Notes: a model not told the origin generated them from the sequence alone. A DNA stretch of 32,917 nucleotides from DASQDT01 sp036380435 (GCA_036380435.1 DASVES010000144.1:1-32917), one strand, 5' to 3'. Shown: positions 15,631 to 23,928, counted from the first letter of the stretch. A program made the numbers and translations.

Positions 15631-15669
15631 ACGGCCTCGACAACCCCGCCCTGCATTGAGCGGCGCGAC

Positions 15670-16899
15670 TCACACCGGCCGGAATGCGCGCCGCACCAGT
15701 TTCCTTTTGAGATTCACGTAGCCCTGCTCCCCGGCGATGAGTTCACACAGTGTGCGTCGGACGCCGCGGTGCGCCCGCGCGAACTCCACCATGCGGTCGG
15801 TGAAGGTCGCCCCCATGAACGTTCCGTAGAAGCGCCCGCGCATCTGCGACGCCCGCCGCAGCTCGCGTCCAAAATCCCCGCGCCACAATTCGTCGTAAGC
15901 TTCAGCCCGGCCCTCAAGCCACGCCTCCGCAAACAACTCCGCCGAGCGCAACGCGTAGTAGATGCCCTCGCCCGTCACCGGGTCAGCGAAGCCGGCCGCG
16001 TCGCCCAGAAGCGCCCAGTCCTTCCCGGAAGCGCGTCGCCTCTCCAGAGTCTCCGGTGTGAGACCGGGGATGCGCGCCGCATAACGCTCGGCCGTCCGAC
16101 GCAGCTCCGCCTCGATGCTGCGGTCGCGCTCGCCGCCCCGTGCGACGCCTTCGCCGGCAGTCCAGACGCGCGCGGTCTCGTCGTCGCGCGTGCGGTAGTA
16201 GCCGACCATAAAGTCCCAGAGGAGACGGTCAAGCGCGCGGTGGTCGAAGGACACCTGCGTGGTGGCGATGCCGAAAGAGATGTGATCGAGACGCGGGAAG
16301 GCCCACGCGTAGCCGGCCCAGCCGGGCAGGAAGGCGATGACGGTCGGCGCGTCCGCGCCCTCGTCAAGCGGCGTGCGATAGCCGAAGGCGACCTCCATCT
16401 CGGCATTGGGCAGTGGGCCGGCAAGGCGTCGGGCGATGGGACTGTTTGCGCCGTCGGCTGCGACTATGACGCGGCCGCTCCACGCGCGCCCGTCGCGCGC
16501 GCGCGCTACCCAGCCGCCTTCCGTCTCCTCACACGGCGTGGCGGAGACGCGCACGGGCAGCACTTCCGCCCCGGCAATACGTGCGCGTTCGAGCAGGTGC
16601 GAGTCGAAGACGCGGCGGGAGTAGATGGCGAAGGGGTCTTGAAGTTTCAGGCGCACCCGCCTGCCCGCTGGCGAATGCAGATCCACTTCATCGACCGTAC
16701 GTGCCGCTGCTTCGAGTAAGAAGGGCCACGCCTTAAGCGCCTTCGAGGTGACGCCGCCGCCACACGCCTTCGCCTCCGTGTGCGGGCGCCCGTCGAAGAG
16801 CGCCACCCGCGCCCCGCCCCGCGCGAGCCGCTCGGCGGCGAAGGAACCCGCCGGCCCCGCCCCGACAATCAGCATGTCGTACTTCGTATGATTAGCCAT
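15670..16899 (-). CDS. Geranylgeranyl-reductase-family FAD-dependent oxidoreductase
   Basis: 409 residues. N-terminal Rossmann FAD site DMLIVGAGPAGSFAAERLA. The family-typical KACGGGVTSKAL follows at about residue 43, then VIVAADGANSP and the second FAD motif WALLGDAAGFADPVTGEGIY. The length matches the geranylgeranyl reductase (ChlP/GGR) family, which reduces isoprenoid double bonds of chlorophyll side chains, archaeal lipids or menaquinone tails. In a bacterium with no neighbouring pigment genes, a quinone or lipid isoprenoid substrate is a guess. It is convergent with the thioesterase gene, with only 39 bp between and no terminator hairpin seen. A long plus-strand ORF over it is a GC-rich shadow. 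Confidence 0.85.
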   Translation of the reverse strand: MANHTKYDMLIVGAGPAGSFAAERLARGGARVALFDGRPHTEAKACGGGVTSKALKAWPFLLEAAARTVDEVDLHSPAGRRVRLKLQDPFAIYSRRVFDSHLLERARIAGAEVLPVRVSATPCEETEGGWVARARDGRAWSGRVIVAADGANSPIARRLAGPLPNAEMEVAFGYRTPLDEGADAPTVIAFLPGWAGYAWAFPRLDHISFGIATTQVSFDHRALDRLLWDFMVGYYRTRDDETARVWTAGEGVARGGERDRSIEAELRRTAERYAARIPGLTPETLERRRASGKDWALLGDAAGFADPVTGEGIYYALRSAELFAEAWLEGRAEAYDELWRGDFGRELRRASQMRGRFYGTFMGATFTDRMVEFARAHRGVRRTLCELIAGEQGYVNLKRKLVRRAFRPV

Positions 16900-17007
16900 C
16901 CGACTCCATTCTAAACATCCCGACTCCGCGCCGGGCGCGACCCTTATCTTACACGATAGCGCCTTTGCGTCTCTCTCCGCTTCCCTCTGTTAGCACGACC
17001 GACGGTA

Positions 17008-17016
17008 TGGTAGAAT
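17008..17016 (+). promoter_or_regulatory. Extended -10 promoter for the MEMO/AMMECR1 operon
   Basis: TGGTAGAAT is a TGn extended -10 with five of six matches to TATAAT. The best -35 candidate, TTAGCA (16990-16995), has a short 15-bp spacer. The start codon lies about 120 bp downstream. The surrounding GTATGGTA is also seen at the candidate promoter near 4003. Confidence 0.45.
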
Positions 17017-17137
17017 TTTGGCATCTCCTTATAGAACGTGTTCAGGGTTAGCCGAAGTTTTAATCAGAGCGTCCCCGCTTCCCCTTTACAGCCCTCCGCG
17101 CCGTCGCGTCTGCACTGTCAACTCGGGCACCTGTCAT

Positions 17138-17959
17138 ATGGCAACCGGCTCGATGGTTTTCGTAGGCATCGCCCCGCACCCGCCGATCATGATCCCGGAG
17201 GTCGGCGGCGAGATTGTCTCCGAGGTACGCGGCTCCGTCGAAGCGATGGAAGAACTGACGCGCCGCATTTCGGAGAGTGGCGCCGAGAGCGTCGTCATCA
17301 TCTCGCCGCACGCGCCGCTCGAAGCACGCGCCTTCGTCGCCTATGGCGGGCCGACTTTGCGTGGCGACTTCGCACAGTTCCGCGCCCCACAAGCCATCAT
17401 CGACATGCCACTCGACGGCGATCTCCTCACCGCCATCGCGCGCGAGGCCGCCGATGAGGGGCTTCACGTCATGCCCCTTGAAGGTTACGAACTGGATCAC
17501 GGCACGGCGGTGCCACTCTATTTCCTGCGGCGTTTCGGCTGGGACGGCCGCGTCGTGGCACTCGGCTACAGCTTCCTCACGGACGAGGACCACATCAGAT
17601 TCGGCGCCTGTGTCCGTCGCGCCGTGGACGCCGAGGGCCGCGCCGTCGCCTTTGTCGCCAGCGGCGATTTGAGCCACAGGCTCAAACCCGGCGCTCCCGC
17701 AGGCTACAACCCGGACGCCCGACTTTTCGACGAGCAAGTCGTCGCGGCGATAAGTTCTTCAGACCCACTTGGAATCGCGCGCGTGGATCAGGGCCTGCGC
17801 CGGTTGGCGGGCGAGTGCGGCTATCGCTCGATGCTTGTGGCCCTCGGCACGCTTGCGGGGGCGCCCATCAATTGTGAGGTCTTACACTACGAGGCTCCCT
17901 TCGGAGTCGGCTACCTCGTCGCACAACTGTTGCGCGGCGGCGACATGGGGGAAAAATGA
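17138..17959 (+). CDS. AmmeMemoRadiSam system protein B-like (MEMO1/LigB-type) protein
   Basis: 273 residues from ATG 17138; a second ATG five codons later (17153) starts just before the conserved VFVGIAPHPPIMIPEVGGEI. The frame is open upstream to 17018, but that part is not conserved in character. Motifs of the class III extradiol dioxygenase/MEMO fold are visible: APHPP near the N terminus, VVIISPHAPLE, YELDHGTAVPLYFL and FVASGDLSHRL. The histidines of these motifs correspond to the metal site of LigB-like dioxygenases; human MEMO1 is a relative. Enzymatic activity in this branch is not established. The stop overlaps the start of the AMMECR1 gene by four bases (ATGA), indicating translational coupling and a shared function. 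Confidence 0.8.
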   Translation: MATGSMVFVGIAPHPPIMIPEVGGEIVSEVRGSVEAMEELTRRISESGAESVVIISPHAPLEARAFVAYGGPTLRGDFAQFRAPQAIIDMPLDGDLLTAIAREAADEGLHVMPLEGYELDHGTAVPLYFLRRFGWDGRVVALGYSFLTDEDHIRFGACVRRAVDAEGRAVAFVASGDLSHRLKPGAPAGYNPDARLFDEQVVAAISSSDPLGIARVDQGLRRLAGECGYRSMLVALGTLAGAPINCEVLHYEAPFGVGYLVAQLLRGGDMGEK

Positions 17960-18588
17960 GCGGCGACGATAAACGCGTAGACGAGACGTATGTCCCGCCG
18001 CCGTCGTCGGGCGATGCGGAACTCACTTCCCCCGAACTGAGTGATGAGACCAAAATACCTGCGCTCGCACGCCTCGCGGTGGAGACTTTTATTCGTGAAC
18101 GACGCCTGCTCGATAGCGACTGTGCGCCCGAACTGCCCGTCCTCCGTCAACCGGCGGCCTGCTTCGTTTCAATTAAAACCGGCCGCAACGACTTGCGCGG
18201 TTGCATCGGCACGATTGAGCCTTCCCGTCGAACGCTCGCCGAGGAACTTATTATTAACGCCGTCCATGCCGCCACGCGCGACCCGCGCTTCATGCCCGTC
18301 GATGAGCATGAACTTCCTTCCTTACGCTACTCCGTAGACGTGCTCTCGGAACCCGAGCCGACCGAGTTTGAATCTTTAGACCCTTCGCTCTACGGCGTGA
18401 TTGTCGAAGACCAGACGGGGACGCGCCGCGGGTTGTTGCTCCCAGACATCGAGGGCGTCGAGACATCGACCCAGCAGGTTCAAATTGCCGCCCGCAAGGC
18501 TGGTATCGACCCCGACGAGCCGTTAAGGCTTTTCCGTTTTCAGGTAACTCGCTTTCGCGAATCTGGAAAGCACACTTCTTCAGGTTAA
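17956..18588 (+). CDS. AMMECR1-domain protein (AmmeMemoRadiSam system protein A)
   Basis: 210 residues. ATG 17956 lies in the ATGA overlap with the preceding stop and is preceded by GGGGAAAA. The first about 35 residues are polar (SGDDKRVDETYVPPPSS) and probably disordered. The AMMECR1 domain follows: FVSIKTGRNDLRGCIGTIEP with the invariant LRGCIG, then AVHAATRDPRFMPV, YSVDVLSEPEP, GVIVEDQTGTRRGLLLPDIEG and QVQIAARKAGI. AMMECR1 proteins are present from archaea to humans, with unknown biochemistry. In prokaryotes they commonly sit beside a MEMO-like protein and a radical SAM enzyme. No radical SAM gene is in this window; the next gene downstream is convergent gyrB. Confidence 0.88.
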   Translation: MSGDDKRVDETYVPPPSSGDAELTSPELSDETKIPALARLAVETFIRERRLLDSDCAPELPVLRQPAACFVSIKTGRNDLRGCIGTIEPSRRTLAEELIINAVHAATRDPRFMPVDEHELPSLRYSVDVLSEPEPTEFESLDPSLYGVIVEDQTGTRRGLLLPDIEGVETSTQQVQIAARKAGIDPDEPLRLFRFQVTRFRESGKHTSSG

Positions 18589-18631
18589 GGATGACAGGCA
18601 GGGTTCTTTACTTGTCCCAGAGGTTTTATAT

Positions 18632-18666
18632 AAAAAAACCGCTGCATACGCGAGAGTATGCAGCGG
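18632..18666 (-). terminator. Rho-independent terminator of the gyrB end of the origin operon
   Basis: Perfect 11-bp stem CCGCTGCATAC / GTATGCAGCGG (18639-18649 with 18656-18666) with a six-base loop. Seven A (18632-18638) read as a T run on the minus strand. It lies about 90 bp past the gyrB stop. An ATATCCACA, one mismatch from a DnaA box, lies just beside it (18670-18678). Confidence 0.9.
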
Positions 18667-18757
18667 GCAATATCCACAGGAGGAAAGGAATTACATCTTA
18701 TACGAGCGGGTGCGGTGTGTCAAATAGATTCATCGGACATCCGCCGCAGGCAATTTC

Positions 18758-21211
18758 TTAAACGTCTAAGTTCTTCACGTCGAGGGCGTTATCCTCAATG
18801 AACCGGCGTCGAGGCTCGACGGCGTCGCCCATCAAAACCGTGAAGATTTGGTCTGTCTCAACCGCGTCGTCGATTTTGACCTGGAGGAGCGTGCGTTTCT
18901 CGGGGTTCATCGTGGTCTCCCAGAGTTGCTCCGGGTTCATCTCCCCGAGACCCTTGTAACGCTGAATTGTCAGGTCTTTTTTGGCGGTGGCCAGTACGCG
19001 CTCGAGAAGGACCTCACGCGATTCTATCTGTTCACTGGAGCCGTTTTCACCCAGAACGAACGGGGCCGCCAGCCGATCCTCCAAAGTCTTGTAGAGATCG
19101 ACGGCCTTTTGAAACTCCACGTGACTGGCAAGGTCCCAGTCGATGAGGACCTTAAAACCTCCGGCACTGGTCGTCTCTATCGCCCAGAGACCGTGCTCCT
19201 CGTCCATAGTCAGGTCGGTACGGTAGCCGGCCTCGGCCAGGGCGCCCTCCACGGTGGCCATCTGCTCCCCTTCGCCATCCTGGAAAACACTGCGAAGCGT
19301 GGGGTTACCTTCGTTTCGTAGCACCCCCTGGCGACCGCCGAGAGCTTCCAAAAGCGCGTGGAGGAGGCGCGCGTCATTTCCCAGCCGTCTGGCGGCCCGC
19401 TCACAATATCTGTTCAACTCAACCAGTTGCTCCAGAGACCGCGCCAGCTCGCGACCCTCTGTGACCGTTTTAGCTGACGAGGAGGTGACTTTCAAGTCGC
19501 TCGTCGCCTGCCGCATGAGGTAGCGCACCATAGATCTTTCATCTTTGATGTACTCTTCACGCTTACCGCGTTTTACTTTGAAAAGCGGCGGCTGGGCGAT
19601 GTAAATGTGTCCGGACTCCAGCAACTCCGGCATTTGACGATAGAAGAACGTCAGAAGCAGCGTGCGGATGTGGGAGCCGTCCACGTCGGCGTCCGTCATG
19701 AAGACGACCTTGTGATAACGAAGCTTGCCGATGTCGAAATCATCCTTGCCGATGCCGGTGCCCAGCGCCGTGATGAGCGTTTTGATCTCGCTGTGGCTGA
19801 GCATCTTGTCAAACCTGGCCTTCTCGACGTTCAAGATTTTACCTTTTAACGGGAGAACGGCCTGATTCCGACGATCCCGACCCTGCTTGGCGCTGCCTCC
19901 TGCCGAATCGCCCTCGACGATGTAAAGCTCGCAGAGGGCGGGGTCGCGCTCCTGACAGTCTGCGAGCTTGCCGGGAAGCATGCTCGAGCCGATGGCGCCC
20001 TTTCGCACAATTTCGCGCGCCTTGCGTGCCGCCTCGCGCGCGCGCGCCGCGTCGATGGACTTGCCGACGATCTTTTTAGCCACCGCCGGGTTCTGTTCAA
20101 AATACTCGGTCAGTTTTTCGTTCAGGAACGACTCCACAGGCCCTTTAACGTCGGAGTTGAGCTTACCCTTCGTCTGCCCTTCAAACTGCGGCTGCGGCAG
20201 CTTTACGGAGATAACAGCCACCAAACCCTCACGCACGTCGTCACCTGAGAGCGAACTCTTGAAATTCTTGGCGAGTCCGGAGGACTGGGCGTAGGCGTTA
20301 ATCGTGCGCGTGATGGCGGAGCGGAAGCCGGAGAGGTGCGACCCGCCGTCCACCGTGTTGATGTTATTGGCGAAGGAGTAGACCTTCTCGTCATAGGCGT
20401 CGTTGTACTGGATGGCCACTTCTACCGAGAGTGCGTCGCCAATGCGCTCGAAATAGAGCGGCTTGTCGTGGAGGATGCTCTTATTCTTGTTCAAATGCTT
20501 GACGAACTCCGCGATGCCGCCCCGGTAGTAGAACTCGTGTGAGCGCTCCGGCTCCTCGCGCTCGTCCCTGATCGTGATGCGTATGCCCTTGTTGAGAAAT
20601 GCCTTCTCGCGCAGGCGCTCGGAGAGCTTGTCGAAGCTGAATTCCGAGACATCGAATATTTCGGAGTCGGGCTTGAACGTGATTTTGGTGCCGCGCTTGC
20701 GCGTCTTCCCGGTCACCTTGAGAGCGGCGACGGGTATCCCGCGCTTGTACTCCTGCTCGTGGGTCTGGCCGTCTCTCCAAATCTCAAGACTAAGCAACTC
20801 TGACAGAAAGTTCACGCAGGAGACACCCACGCCGTGCAGTCCGCCGGACACTTTGTAAGCGTTGGAGTCGAACTTTCCGCCCGCGTGAAGTTTGGTCATC
20901 ACGACTTCGGCGGCCGACCTCCTCTCCTGCTTGTGGTAGTCCACGGGGATGCCGCGCCCGTTGTCGATGACCGTGATCGAATTGTCCAGATGAATCGTGA
21001 CCTCGACGGTGTCGCAATAGCCGGCGAGCGCTTCGTCGATGGAGTTATCCACCACCTCGTAGACGAGGTGATGCAGCCCCAGTTCACCGGTCGAGCCGAT
21101 GTACATTGCCGGGCGCTTACGCACGGCCTCGCGGCCTTCCAGAACCGTGATCGAAGTCGAATCGTAATTGGTGCTTTTCTTTTTTGGTATGGTTACTGTT
21201 GACAAACCCAT
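18758..21211 (-). CDS. gyrB: DNA gyrase subunit B
   Basis: 817 residues, the ATPase subunit of DNA gyrase, which introduces negative supercoils. GHKL ATPase motifs: EVVDNSIDEALAG, DNGRGIPVD and GGLHGVGVS. Transducer and TOPRIM motifs: EGDSAGGSAKQGRDR, PLKGKILNVEKAR and DADVDGSHIRTLLL. The C-terminal tail has QRYKGLGEMNPEQLWETTM. The length is close to the 805-residue E. coli type. AAGGAG abuts the annotated ATG directly (spacing 0); the in-frame TTG two codons later (21205) sits six bases after GGAG and may be the real start. It is the last gene of the minus-strand cluster dnaA-dnaN-recF-gyrB and lies 75 bp after recF. Confidence 0.97.
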   Translation of the reverse strand: MGLSTVTIPKKKSTNYDSTSITVLEGREAVRKRPAMYIGSTGELGLHHLVYEVVDNSIDEALAGYCDTVEVTIHLDNSITVIDNGRGIPVDYHKQERRSAAEVVMTKLHAGGKFDSNAYKVSGGLHGVGVSCVNFLSELLSLEIWRDGQTHEQEYKRGIPVAALKVTGKTRKRGTKITFKPDSEIFDVSEFSFDKLSERLREKAFLNKGIRITIRDEREEPERSHEFYYRGGIAEFVKHLNKNKSILHDKPLYFERIGDALSVEVAIQYNDAYDEKVYSFANNINTVDGGSHLSGFRSAITRTINAYAQSSGLAKNFKSSLSGDDVREGLVAVISVKLPQPQFEGQTKGKLNSDVKGPVESFLNEKLTEYFEQNPAVAKKIVGKSIDAARAREAARKAREIVRKGAIGSSMLPGKLADCQERDPALCELYIVEGDSAGGSAKQGRDRRNQAVLPLKGKILNVEKARFDKMLSHSEIKTLITALGTGIGKDDFDIGKLRYHKVVFMTDADVDGSHIRTLLLTFFYRQMPELLESGHIYIAQPPLFKVKRGKREEYIKDERSMVRYLMRQATSDLKVTSSSAKTVTEGRELARSLEQLVELNRYCERAARRLGNDARLLHALLEALGGRQGVLRNEGNPTLRSVFQDGEGEQMATVEGALAEAGYRTDLTMDEEHGLWAIETTSAGGFKVLIDWDLASHVEFQKAVDLYKTLEDRLAAPFVLGENGSSEQIESREVLLERVLATAKKDLTIQRYKGLGEMNPEQLWETTMNPEKRTLLQVKIDDAVETDQIFTVLMGDAVEPRRRFIEDNALDVKNLDV

Positions 21212-21286
21212 CTCCTTTTTAAACGCAACTCACGTATTTCTAACTCGATGTTTTCGTATGCCAGTGAGGCTTGATACCAGCGTGTT

Positions 21287-22438
21287 TTAGATGCCATTCA
21301 CGTCAGTCGCGATTGACGAAATCAATTCCGCCTCTGACATCCTTTCACCCGCCGCGCCCGCGGAAACCTCGTATACGTTTGAGCGTGCGGCGAACCTTTT
21401 AACGAAGTCATCCTTGGAGGTCGTGACGAACGTTTGCGTGCGCCCTTCCAGAGATTCCAACAGCCGGTCAAGACGCATCCGATCAAGCTCCGCATCCACG
21501 TCATCCATGATGAAAATCGGATACTCGCTGTGCCATGAATGATACACTGAAATGGCCGCTAAATCAAGTAAAATCAACGCACTACGCTGCTGGCCGGAGC
21601 TGCCGAAAGCGCGCATGTCCCGCCCGTCAAACAGTATTTGCAGATCGTCGCGGTGCGTGCCGATGAGCGCGTATCCAGACGCGATTTCGGCCGGCAATCT
21701 CAACTTCAAGCGCTCGGCGATGAGCGCCTCATAATCGCTTAAATCTCCCTTACCTTCGAGCGAAGACAGATACCTGATGGAAACCTCTTCCCTTCCGAAG
21801 AAACGGCTCTCCAGCACCCCGTTCAGGCGCTCGACGTATTCGTTGCGCGAGCGATGAATGATAGCGCTCAGTTTCACGAGTTGTTCGTTCCAAGGCTCGA
21901 TCAACTTTCGCGCCTCGTCGAAAGCCAACTCCGCGTCGGAGGCATCCTGAAGCAGGCGATTCTTCTGCTTGATCACTCGCTGATAGTCCGACAGTGTCTG
22001 GACGTAAGCGTGATGCAGCGAGATTACGCCACGGTCGAGGAATCTGCGCCGCGCCTCCGGGCCGCCGCGCACGACCTCCATCTCTTCCGCCGTGAAAGCG
22101 ACCGTGTGGAGCTGGCTGAGGTAGCTGGCGACCGCTTCACGTTTGGCGTTGACGGATAGTGTTTTGGAGTTGCCCTGGAGCGTAACCTGTAGGTCTCGCT
22201 GCACGTCTTGCGTGCGGGTCACGCGGCCGCGGACGATGGCGAGGTCTTCCCCGAAGTTGATCGCGTCCTGGAGTCTTTGCGTGCGGAAGGATTTCGACGT
22301 GGAGAGAAGATAGATTGCTTCGAGCCAGTTCGTCTTGCCCTGCCCGTTCTCGCCGTAGATGATGTTCAGCCCCGGCCCCCAGTTAACTTTGCCGCTCAAG
22401 TTTCTGAAATTGTGTACCTCAAGAAATTCGAGCAGCAT
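21287..22438 (-). CDS. recF: DNA replication and repair protein RecF
   Basis: 383 residues. Walker A GENGQGKTNWLEAIYL follows the typical N terminus LEFLEVHNFRNL. The ABC-type signature is AFGSSGQQRSALILL, and Walker B is FIMDDVDAELD. RecF binds gapped DNA with RecR and loads RecA through RecFOR. The family length is about 360-375, so this is normal. The gene lies 75 bp after dnaN. No Shine-Dalgarno is visible; instead the ATG sits in the 3' arm of a perfect 17-bp inverted repeat (22426-22468), suggesting structured or coupled translation initiation. Confidence 0.96.
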   Translation of the reverse strand: MLLEFLEVHNFRNLSGKVNWGPGLNIIYGENGQGKTNWLEAIYLLSTSKSFRTQRLQDAINFGEDLAIVRGRVTRTQDVQRDLQVTLQGNSKTLSVNAKREAVASYLSQLHTVAFTAEEMEVVRGGPEARRRFLDRGVISLHHAYVQTLSDYQRVIKQKNRLLQDASDAELAFDEARKLIEPWNEQLVKLSAIIHRSRNEYVERLNGVLESRFFGREEVSIRYLSSLEGKGDLSDYEALIAERLKLRLPAEIASGYALIGTHRDDLQILFDGRDMRAFGSSGQQRSALILLDLAAISVYHSWHSEYPIFIMDDVDAELDRMRLDRLLESLEGRTQTFVTTSKDDFVKRFAARSNVYEVSAGAAGERMSEAELISSIATDVNGI

Positions 22439-22468
22439 GTGTCGAATTTTAACACATGCTGCTCGAAT
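22426..22468 (-). promoter_or_regulatory. Perfect inverted repeat enclosing the recF start codon
   Basis: Arms 22426-22442 and 22452-22468 are fully complementary over 17 bp with a 9-nt AT-rich loop. On the mRNA the downstream arm contains recF codons 1-4; the upstream arm contains a mini-ORF ATG TGT TAA. No T run follows, so it is not a simple terminator of dnaN. A translational control role is inferred. Confidence 0.7.
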
Positions 22469-22513
22469 GAGAGAGTGGGGCCGATACAGAGCCTACGCGT
22501 CAATTTCAGGCAA

Positions 22514-23626
22514 TCAGAGGCGCATCGGCATCACGACGTACCTGTAATCGTATCCGTCGTCCGGCGCCAGACGGAGCTGCGCTTGAGAGTTTCCATCCTT
22601 GAACTCGAACACGACCGAGCCGCCGTTGACCACGCTGAGGAAGTCCTGCAAGTAGGCGGCGTTGAAACCTATTTCTGTTTCCTCGCCGGCGTACTCGGTG
22701 GCGATGCTTTCTCTGGCCTCGCCCTCCTCGGCCGTCTGGGAGCTGATCTGCAAGGTGCCGGGCATCAGGTGGAGGCGGATGGCGTGGGAGCGGTCGTCGG
22801 CCATGAGCGCCACTCTGCGTATCGCCTGCCCGAGCAGCGTGGAATCAAACTCGGCCTTGCGGTCATTGCCCTTCGGCATGACCATGTCGTAGTTCGGGAA
22901 CTGGCCCGCCAAAGTGCGTGAAATCAGGAGTCGTGGCCCCACCTCGAAATAAATGTGATTTTCATCCGCCCCGATGCCGACATCCCCTTCGTTACCGGAC
23001 ATCAGCTTGGTCAACTCGGCGAGTGTTTTGCGGGGGATCAGGACGTCTAAATTTTCTTTGGGCGCAGTCTCCCCGAGGTCCTTACGCTCGATGTAAGCCA
23101 GACGGTGCCCGTCAGTTGTGATCATCTTCGCGCCCGACTGATTGAGAATAAACTTCGCCCCTGAGAGCGTGTAGCGCGATTCTTCCAGCGTGATGGCGAA
23201 GATGGTGCGGTCAATGAACGTCTTGAAGATGCTGCCGGAAAGTTTGACGGGGGGAATCACGAAACTGGGCACCTCGGGAAAACTCTCCCTTTCCACACCG
23301 GCAACTCGAAAGTTCGAGCGTTCGCACGTCACCGCGGCCCAATTATTCTCTTCCTTACGGAAATTCACCGGGGCGTCAGGAAGCACGCGCGCGATTTCAA
23401 ATAGCTTTCGAGCGCTTACACACATCGAGCCTGGCGATTTGATGTCCGCCTCTGTCTCACAGCGGAGCGTCACGTCTAAATCCGTCCCGAGAAAGCGGAT
23501 CGCATTCTCCCCAACTGATTCGATCAGAATATTCGAGAGAACAGGGATTGTGTTCTTTCTCTCGATGATGCCCTGAACAAAACCCAATTCCTTTTGGAGG
23601 GCATTTTTGCTGATTGTGAATTCCAT
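22514..23626 (-). CDS. dnaN: DNA polymerase III beta subunit (sliding clamp)
   Basis: 370 residues, the usual clamp length. The N terminus MEFTISKNALQKELGFVQGI and the three repeated clamp folds are recognisable: NILIESVGENAIRFLGTDLD, SGAKFILNQSGAKMITTDGH and GFNAAYLQDFLSVV. The C terminus RYVVMPMRL ends in the conserved M-P-M-R-L that lines the peptide-binding pocket. It forms a dimeric ring that holds polymerase III on DNA. AGAAGGAG precedes the ATG with seven-base spacing. The gene is transcribed away from the oriC region that separates it from dnaA, so it probably has its own promoter or is read through oriC from dnaA. Confidence 0.97.
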   Translation of the reverse strand: MEFTISKNALQKELGFVQGIIERKNTIPVLSNILIESVGENAIRFLGTDLDVTLRCETEADIKSPGSMCVSARKLFEIARVLPDAPVNFRKEENNWAAVTCERSNFRVAGVERESFPEVPSFVIPPVKLSGSIFKTFIDRTIFAITLEESRYTLSGAKFILNQSGAKMITTDGHRLAYIERKDLGETAPKENLDVLIPRKTLAELTKLMSGNEGDVGIGADENHIYFEVGPRLLISRTLAGQFPNYDMVMPKGNDRKAEFDSTLLGQAIRRVALMADDRSHAIRLHLMPGTLQISSQTAEEGEARESIATEYAGEETEIGFNAAYLQDFLSVVNGGSVVFEFKDGNSQAQLRLAPDDGYDYRYVVMPMRL

Positions 23627-23736
23627 TTAAAGCTCCTTCTGATTTCGACTAATCGAATTAAAAAATGCTGTGTGTGTGAATTGTAGCGCCACGCCTTTTC
23701 CTACTTATACTAAAATAAATATCTTATATTTATACA

Positions 23737-23772
23737 TAGTAGTAGTAGTAGGGCCTGTGGAAATGTGGAAAA
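23737..23772 (+). promoter_or_regulatory. DnaA-trio, GC clamp and double DnaA box (origin unwinding module)
   Basis: TAGTAGTAGTAGTAG (23737-23751) lies between the AT-rich unwinding element and GGGCC, followed immediately by the overlapping boxes TGTGGAAATGTGGAAAA (23756-23772). Order and strand (unwinding element, TAG trios, GC-rich spacer, TGTGGA boxes) agree with the known DnaA-trio arrangement, in which DnaA extends from the boxes onto the single strand bearing the trios. Confidence 0.85.
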
Positions 23773-23928
23773 GTGCTTTTAATGGTGTGAACAAGAAACT
23801 TAGAATCCACAGCCCCTGTGGAAATCGCTGTGGAAATAGTTCCTCGGCTGTGGGTATTATTATGTAATCAAGAGTTTTCCACATTTCCACAGGCCCCAAT
23901 CCGGTATCACCTGTGGAAATGTGGAAAA
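23751..23928. repeat. Three copies of a fused DnaA-box doublet, two in an inverted pair
   Basis: The 17-mer TGTGGAAATGTGGAAAA occurs at 23756-23772 and 23912-23928, and inverted at 23875-23891. The first and inverted copies extend to a perfect 22-bp inverted repeat, including the adjoining GGGCC/GGCCC (23751-23772 with 23875-23896). Each doublet fuses two 9-mer boxes sharing one base. Confidence 0.9.

Noticed and set aside
15769..16719. 316-codon plus-strand ORF opposite the geranylgeranyl-reductase-family gene
   Set aside because: Antisense shadow; the minus strand has two FAD motifs and full family length.
18678..18757. AGGAGG-like purine tract after the gyrB terminator as the start of a small gene
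   Set aside because: No ATG/GTG/TTG at suitable spacing in an ORF of useful length; probably chance.
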